Assembly (NCBI GenBank): GCA_052143655.1
Contig: JBKQSL010000118.1
Span: 1-8,732, forward strand
Direction of reading: 5' to 3'
Source of the DNA: CAVSUR01 sp052143655
GTDB taxonomy: Bacteria; Actinomycetota; Actinomycetes; Streptosporangiales; Streptosporangiaceae
Length of the DNA: 8,732 bases
Made by a program: the position numbers and the translations under genes
Notes under the pieces: generated by a model
Databases searched by the model: none
Told to the model about the DNA's origin: nothing
The model's input: only the letters and a program-made list of their open reading frames with translations
Shown here: positions 6,401 to 8,732 of the stretch, in pieces
Numbering within the stretch: position 1 is the stretch's first letter
Layout of the letters: each line of letters opens with the position of its first letter

Positions 6401-7095
6401 ACCTGGGCGATCTGGTCGTTCAGCGCCAGCACCGTATTAATGACGCTCGAGTACTGGCTGACCACGGAGAGCACGGGCAGCCGGGTGCTGGTCGCCACCG
6501 TCCGCAGTGGCTTCAGGCTGTTCAGCGCGGACAGCGCGGCGACGGCTGCCTGCCGGGCCTGCTGCGGATAGCTGCCGTTGATCTGGTTGATCAGCGATCT
6601 GGCCGCGGCCGCCGCGCGGTCAGTGACGAGGTAGTCCTGGTGCACGACCGACAGCGCGGGCGCGGCCTGGGCAGTCCGGCCGGCCAGCGCATCGGCGCGG
6701 CCGCCCGGCGTCAGGGCGGTGTAGAAGGCGGTCTGATCCCGCTCGTCCTCCAGCGCCTGGGCGAGGACCACGATCCGCTGGCCGGCCGTGGCCAGCGTCT
6801 CCACTCGCTGATAGGCGAGCGCACTGCGGACCGATGACGCGATGGTGATGCCGCCCAGCGCGACGGCGCTGACGGTCGGGATCACGATCAGCAGCAGCAG
6901 CCGGGAGCGCACTCGCCAGTTCTTCAGCGAGCCGCGCGACAGCTTCCTGCGCGGCGGGGCCGCTGCGGTCTCCTCGGCTTCGCCGGCGACGGTGAAGACG
7001 CCGGGATCCCCCGGCTCCGGCACCTGCTCCGCAGCCTCAGCCGCCGGATCCTGTGCTGCCTCGTCGCCGCGGGTCGTCTTAGTCGGGGACCGCAT
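3427..7095 (-). CDS. cvnA: Conservon sensor CvnA: nitrate/nitrite-sensing-type membrane histidine-kinase-like protein
   Basis: This 1222-residue protein is the membrane sensor of the conservon. A charged cytoplasmic N-terminus (1-64) leads to a first membrane helix (about 65-89). An all-helical extracellular domain (about 90-380) carries the NIT signature ALEDERDQTAFY (114-125) and a second helix motif EAASQQRALIAAALLQGG (253-270). The second membrane helix is about 382-404, followed by a HAMP domain (about 405-470). The dimerisation region includes DHLATRMRRNSENLLVLAG (526-544), where H527 is the only obvious phospho-acceptor candidate. The HATPase domain (about 590-695) has the N box ELVENATSFSP (598-608) and a DQGVGM loop (631-636). 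Residues 700-1222 are a Pro/Ala/Gly/Ser-rich tail with short conserved-looking motifs, RLPIFEQVESDWFRR (1063-1077), GLPKRVPRANLVPG (1154-1167) and LASFQRGIRQA (1191-1201). The ATG start has AGGAAGGGG upstream. The ligand is unknown; the NIT name does not prove nitrate. Confidence 0.95.
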   Translation of the reverse strand: MRSPTKTTRGDEAAQDPAAEAAEQVPEPGDPGVFTVAGEAEETAAAPPRRKLSRGSLKNWRVRSRLLLLIVIPTVSAVALGGITIASSVRSALAYQRVETLATAGQRIVVLAQALEDERDQTAFYTALTPGGRADALAGRTAQAAPALSVVHQDYLVTDRAAAAARSLINQINGSYPQQARQAAVAALSALNSLKPLRTVATSTRLPVLSVVSQYSSVINTVLALNDQIAQVASDPALAQTVRALGLVTAMQEAASQQRALIAAALLQGGFAPGQLAAVQSAAATQQSDLSSFNASASVPQQQLWQTSQNKSYVYQASADQQQAITLAQSGKSLRSDPTMPVDWYGAMSGSVDQQMGAVARDLAAQTAARARVLRDSAIRTAALIGAAVILVLIGALVLTTIVGRSMVRPLRTLRTGALEVAGVRLPETVRRMSESDASAAALDIEPIPIDSQDEIGEVARAFDQVHREALRLAANEASLRGNVNAMFVNLSRRSQSLIERQIRLIDNLEQSEQDPERLGSLFQMDHLATRMRRNSENLLVLAGHDMARRWNQPVALVDVLRAAVSEIEQYERVSLNVQPGISARGQAVNDVVHLTAELVENATSFSPADSPVTIVGHLLGSGGVLLEITDQGVGMGAEEMAHANWRLDNPPVVDVAVSRRMGLFVVARLAARHGIRVRLRPAPSGGLTALVWLPDEVIMHDGQSAGPGDRRPEAAAAAVAPVFGDWDSSARSAAEHEVSAARTPRFTPLRPDAAQSSDSAEASGLGRRVPGSGPRPGTGTPGNGTGSWSSTGSWSGSTGPLPVFRTSPQPAPRPEPETPPREPMNGDAGPGQAPTSLPWATGPGPAFGSDAADDDATGQVPVVSADQLPPAASGPAARGPAGLPKREASRDGPAQGESDERMVGPASDLWSRPQQPASPAAGSALPTRGSNGGTPASPAAGDSNGEGNGGGRPAPPRFAARFTGFGGAGGAGGEVGGFASPAGSAPSFGSEQPGDSEPAAEAPGADDAEQAPVGVAGSGSGSGASGSQPPLAGNGHRSDPTAESSLDSVVIPPAAGLSEQNRLPIFEQVESDWFRRGRPSVIRPSAQPAPSAEPAGADAGTGPAEPSSAPAEAEVPAASASAVSSDWSSPADAGWRAAEAVSEPASAGTTAAGLPKRVPRANLVPGAVGTDSPAAAPAPARSAAVTRERLASFQRGIRQARAAGPEKTGEPSPSDEDSSEL
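4271..4347. repeat. Exact 20-bp direct repeat inside the cvnA tail
   Basis: The same 20 bases occur at 4271-4290 and 4328-4347, 57 bp (19 codons) apart and in frame. They encode PASPAAG at residues 917-923 and 936-942 of CvnA. A diverged third copy (ASPAGS) follows at about 980. This points to expansion of the disordered tail by local duplication, a common event in Pro/Ala-rich linkers. Confidence 0.6.
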
Positions 7096-7161
7096 TGCCT
7101 GTGCGCCCCTTCCTGCGCTGCCGTGGCGGGCTAACCAGCGGCGTGGTCCGGCCAGATTCGC

Positions 7162-7167
7162 AACCTA
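7162..7167 (-). promoter_or_regulatory. Candidate -10 element (TAGGTT) for cvnA
   Basis: On the minus strand TAGGTT fits the actinomycete housekeeping -10 consensus TAGNNT. It would start a transcript near 7155, giving a leader of about 60 bases before the cvnA ATG. No good TTGAC-like hexamer lies 16-18 bases upstream, so the promoter is weak, activator dependent, or mistaken. Confidence 0.35.
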
Positions 7168-7234
7168 GCTGCTCCCGGGCAGTCAGCGACCGCGCGGCAG
7201 CCCAGCCGCGCCAGTGCGGGCCGCCTGGCGACCG

Positions 7235-7250
7235 GTTGACGTGCATCAAC
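7235..7250. promoter_or_regulatory. Palindrome GTTGA-N6-TCAAC, possible operator
   Basis: GTTGACGTGCATCAAC has perfect 5-bp arms around a 6-base spacer. It lies between the two divergent genes, about 40 bp upstream of the lipoprotein promoter -35 and about 70 bp upstream of the cvnA -10. The size fits a dimeric regulator such as a GntR, LacI or TetR type. No regulator gene is seen nearby, so the binding protein is unknown. TTGACG in the left arm could also be read as a -35. Confidence 0.4.
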
Positions 7251-7289
7251 GTGGTGGATACCTCGGGAGGAACTCATAGTAGGTGATGG

Positions 7290-7317
7290 TTGCGGGACCG
7301 CTCGTCACGAGTAGGGT
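7290..7317 (+). promoter_or_regulatory. Candidate promoter for the lipoprotein gene
   Basis: TTGCGG at 7290-7295 and TAGGGT at 7312-7317 are separated by 16 bases. The -10 matches the actinomycete TAGNNT consensus well and the -35 shares TTG with TTGACA. Transcription would start around 7324, leaving a leader of roughly 85 bases before the GTG at 7408 with its GAAGGAG site. Confidence 0.5.
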
Positions 7318-7407
7318 ACTGCCTGGCATTGAGGCCGTCTTGTGAACAGTCCCCATAATTACGCAATCCTGGTGCACGCACTTGCGCGCCCGCGAAGGAG
7401 TCCCCCC

Positions 7408-8436
7408 GTGAGGCTCGTCCAGGTCATACCGCATGCCCGGGCCAGGTTCCCGCTCGCTGCAGCCGCCGCGGTCGCCGCGGTCGCGCTCGCCGCGGCCGGC
7501 TGCGCGAGCAGCACACAAGGGTCCGCGGCCAGGGTGACCGCCACTATCACCGTCGCGGCAACCCTCGGCCCGGACACCGCTCCGCTGTTCGTTGCCAAGT
7601 CCGACGGCGCCTTTGCCCGGGCAGGCCTGACCGTGAAAATCCGCTCCTATCCGTCGGACAGCGCGGAGCTGGCCGCATTGAATAGCGGGCAGGCGGATAT
7701 CGCGGCCGGAGATTACGTCGACTTCTTCTTCGCGCAATCACAGCACCCCGATTTGCGCATCGTGGCCGACGGCTATCACGCCGCAGCCGGCACCATGGAG
7801 GTGCTGACCGCCCCGGGCTCGCATATCAGCACCCCGCAGCAGCTAGCCGGCAAGACCATCGGCACGCCCGAGCCTCAGGTCATCAGCCGCCAGCAGGGGT
7901 CCAATAGCAAGCCCTACAGCCTGGAGACACTCGCCACCCAGTCGGTGCTGGAAAGCGACGGGGCAGGCGCCCGGCAGGTCACCTGGGACCCGATGCCGAC
8001 CGGAAGCCTGATCACCGCGCTGCGCGACCACCAGGTGGACGCCATCCTCGCGCAGGAGCCCGTTATCTTCCAGGCCGAGAGCGAGCTCGGGGCCGTGGAG
8101 GTGCTCGACTCCTGCAGCGGGGCGACCGCGAACCTGCCGCTGTCGGGTTATTTCACGGTGAACAGATACGCCAGCGGGCACGCGGCGGCGCTGCGCGAGT
8201 TCCAGGCCGTGCTGCAGCAGGCACAGGCCGATGCAGTCTTGCCAGGACGGGTCCGCGGCGCGCTCATGAAAGAACCGGGCATGAACGCTCAGACCGCGTC
8301 GCTGGTCACCATCGGCCAGTACCCGACCAGGCTGAGCGCGGCCAGCCTGCAGCGCGTTTACAGCCTCATGTTCAGCTTCGAGATGTTCCCGGTCGGCTCC
8401 CACCCGGTGAAGGTGCAGAGCATGATCTTCCGCTGA
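7408..8436 (+). CDS. Solute-binding lipoprotein of ABC transporter, NMT1/SsuA-like
   Basis: The 342-residue product is an extracellular lipid-anchored binding protein of the NMT1/THI5-like (SsuA, ThiY, TauA) group, which captures small molecules such as sulfonates, nitrate or pyrimidine precursors for an ABC importer. The N-terminus has basic residues, a run of Ala/Val/Leu (16-30) and a lipobox-like LAAAGC ending at C32. The mature part has the family pattern: a first strand (VAATLGPDTAPLFVAKSDGAF, 49-69), a SGQADIAAGDYVDFF segment (93-107), LAGKTIGTP (146-154) and VDAILAQEP (210-218). The GTG at 7408 is preferred over an in-frame GTG at 7342 because GAAGGAG lies seven bases upstream and a proper signal peptide then starts at once. 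No permease or ATPase gene follows; the next gene is convergent, so it is an orphan here. The substrate cannot be told. It is divergent from the sensor gene cvnA. Confidence 0.88.
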   Translation: MRLVQVIPHARARFPLAAAAAVAAVALAAAGCASSTQGSAARVTATITVAATLGPDTAPLFVAKSDGAFARAGLTVKIRSYPSDSAELAALNSGQADIAAGDYVDFFFAQSQHPDLRIVADGYHAAAGTMEVLTAPGSHISTPQQLAGKTIGTPEPQVISRQQGSNSKPYSLETLATQSVLESDGAGARQVTWDPMPTGSLITALRDHQVDAILAQEPVIFQAESELGAVEVLDSCSGATANLPLSGYFTVNRYASGHAAALREFQAVLQQAQADAVLPGRVRGALMKEPGMNAQTASLVTIGQYPTRLSAASLQRVYSLMFSFEMFPVGSHPVKVQSMIFR

Positions 8437-8465
8437 CGCGGGGTCCGGCAGCTCCGGGGCCAGCG

Positions 8466-8484
8466 GCCTGCCTTATCAGCAGGC
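8466..8484. terminator. Hairpin in the convergent gap, possible bidirectional terminator
   Basis: GCCTGC at 8466-8471 and GCAGGC at 8479-8484 form a 6-bp stem with a 7-base loop, 30 bp after the lipoprotein stop and between two convergent genes. No T run follows, which is common for actinomycete terminators. The right arm lies inside the first 10-bp repeat unit, so alternative pairings with later copies are possible. Confidence 0.35.
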
Positions 8485-8516
8485 GGCAGCAGGCGGCAGC
8501 AGGCGGCAGCAGGCGG
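8477..8516. repeat. Four tandem copies of the 10-bp unit CAGCAGGCGG
   Basis: The unit CAGCAGGCGG is repeated four times without mismatch (8477-8486, 8487-8496, 8497-8506, 8507-8516). It lies outside both flanking genes, in the 102-bp gap between the lipoprotein stop and the end of the minus-strand gene. Copy number is likely to vary by slippage. No function is evident beyond a possible part in transcription termination. Confidence 0.8.
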
Positions 8517-8538
8517 AATCCAGCCGCCGGCCGGAAAG

Positions 8539-8732
8539 TCAGCCGGTCCAGGGCGGCTTGGGGAAGACGACCGCGGATGAACCCGGTCCCGGGGGCAGCA
8601 CCCGACTGAAGTTGCTGCCGTTCCACTGGAACACGAAGGCCGCCGCTGACGGGTTCTGGCCGACGGCGTTGAAGCGGACGGGACCCTGCACGGTCTGCAG
8701 CGTCGCCCCGCTGCGCAGGTAGCGGATGATGG
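8539..8732 (-). CDS. C-terminal end of a periplasmic binding protein, branched-chain amino acid type (partial)
   Basis: The minus strand is open from the window edge to a TGA at 8539-8541 and gives 63 residues. The start lies beyond the right edge. The stretch GPVRFNAVGQNPSAAAFVFQW (16-36) and the ending VVFPKPPW (54-61) match the C-terminus of type-1 periplasmic binding proteins (Peripla_BP_6, LivJ/UrtA-like). There the lobe ends in a G.v.Fd..G.n......v.qw pattern and a final P-x-P-x-W-like segment. In ABC systems these proteins bind amino acids, amides or urea outside the cell. It is convergent with the NMT1-like lipoprotein gene. The call rests on 63 residues only, so family is likely and substrate unknown. 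Confidence 0.6.
   Translation of the reverse strand, partial: IIRYLRSGATLQTVQGPVRFNAVGQNPSAAAFVFQWNGSNFSRVLPPGPGSSAVVFPKPPWTG

Larger units (their letters stand above)
7096..7407. promoter_or_regulatory. Divergent control region between cvnA and the lipoprotein gene
   Basis: This 312-bp non-coding stretch separates the two divergent starts. It holds a TAGGTT -10 candidate for cvnA (7162-7167, minus), a palindrome at 7235-7250, a promoter for the lipoprotein gene (7290-7317) and the ribosome binding site GAAGGAG at 7394-7400. An in-frame GTG at 7342 could extend the lipoprotein by 22 residues but is judged not to be the start. A 20-codon frame from 7282 is also possible but weak. I see no RNA gene or riboswitch here. 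Confidence 0.6.

Noticed and set aside
3985..6837. Very long open frame on the plus strand (950 codons) opposite cvnA
   Set aside because: It is a shadow caused by strong G/C at third positions of cvnA. The translation is a low-complexity Arg/Gly/Ala/Pro mix with no domain, and the opposite strand has clear NIT, HAMP and ATPase domains.
7282..7345. Possible 20-codon leader peptide (GTG ATG ... TGA) upstream of the lipoprotein gene
   Set aside because: It overlaps the best promoter, so its own message would have to start further upstream. Its GGGAGG is 11 or more bases away and its sequence shows no regulatory codon run.
7342..7407. Longer N-terminus for the lipoprotein from the GTG at 7342
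   Set aside because: It would place 22 residues with no signal character before a normal lipoprotein signal peptide, and the GTG at 7408 has a clear GAAGGAG site.
8477..8516. CRISPR-like array
   Set aside because: The units are 10 bp and directly adjacent with no spacers, so this is a simple tandem repeat.
8522..8558. AGCCGCC...GGCGGCT inverted repeat as a terminator for the minus-strand gene
   Set aside because: It includes the coding end and stop codon of that gene and has a long loop. The GCC/GGC content makes such matches common here.

Overview
The window is high-GC actinomycete DNA. G/C dominates third codon positions, GTG and TTG starts are used, ribosome binding sites are strong AGGAG/GGAAGG types, and the gene families are typical of filamentous actinomycetes. 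Genus cannot be fixed from the sequence.

Layout. (1) Positions 1-1583 look like the end of an integrated mobile element: the last 28 codons of an unrecognised gene, then a 451-residue tyrosine recombinase/integrase whose 3' end points at a tRNA gene, then a 94-bp spacer with a perfect 12-bp tandem repeat and an inverted repeat that may be integrase arm sites. (2) A tRNA with CAT anticodon (elongator Met, or Ile2 if lysidine-modified) lies on the minus strand at 1584-1657, its 3' end facing the integrase; its 3' half is the probable attachment core. The rest of the element, its second att site included, lies left of position 1. (3) Positions 1734-7095 hold a complete conservon on the minus strand, in order cvnA, cvnB, cvnC, cvnD: a membrane histidine-kinase-like protein with an extracellular nitrate/nitrite-sensing type domain, a roadblock/LC7 protein, a DUF742 protein and an MglA-like small GTPase. 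(4) Divergent from cvnA, after a 312-bp regulatory gap with one good promoter, one partial promoter and a GTTGA-N6-TCAAC palindrome, is a lipoprotein solute-binding protein of the NMT1/SsuA type (7408-8436, plus). (5) After a short convergent gap with four 10-bp tandem repeats, the C-terminus of another gene on the minus strand (8539-8732) reads like a branched-chain-amino-acid type periplasmic binding protein.

How the parts may work together. By analogy with characterised conservons, CvnA, B, C and D are expected to form a membrane-associated complex in which CvnA senses an outside signal and the roadblock protein and GTPase pass it on. Two extracellular binding proteins, one sharing the cvnA control region, raise the possibility that the sensor responds to, or controls, solute capture; this is inference from gene order. 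The integrase and its element are probably a separate insertion next to the conservon through the tRNA. No wholly unknown multi-gene system is visible. The most notable points are the cysteine-rich insertion in the integrase, the long motif-bearing tail of CvnA, and the shared cvnA/lipoprotein control region.
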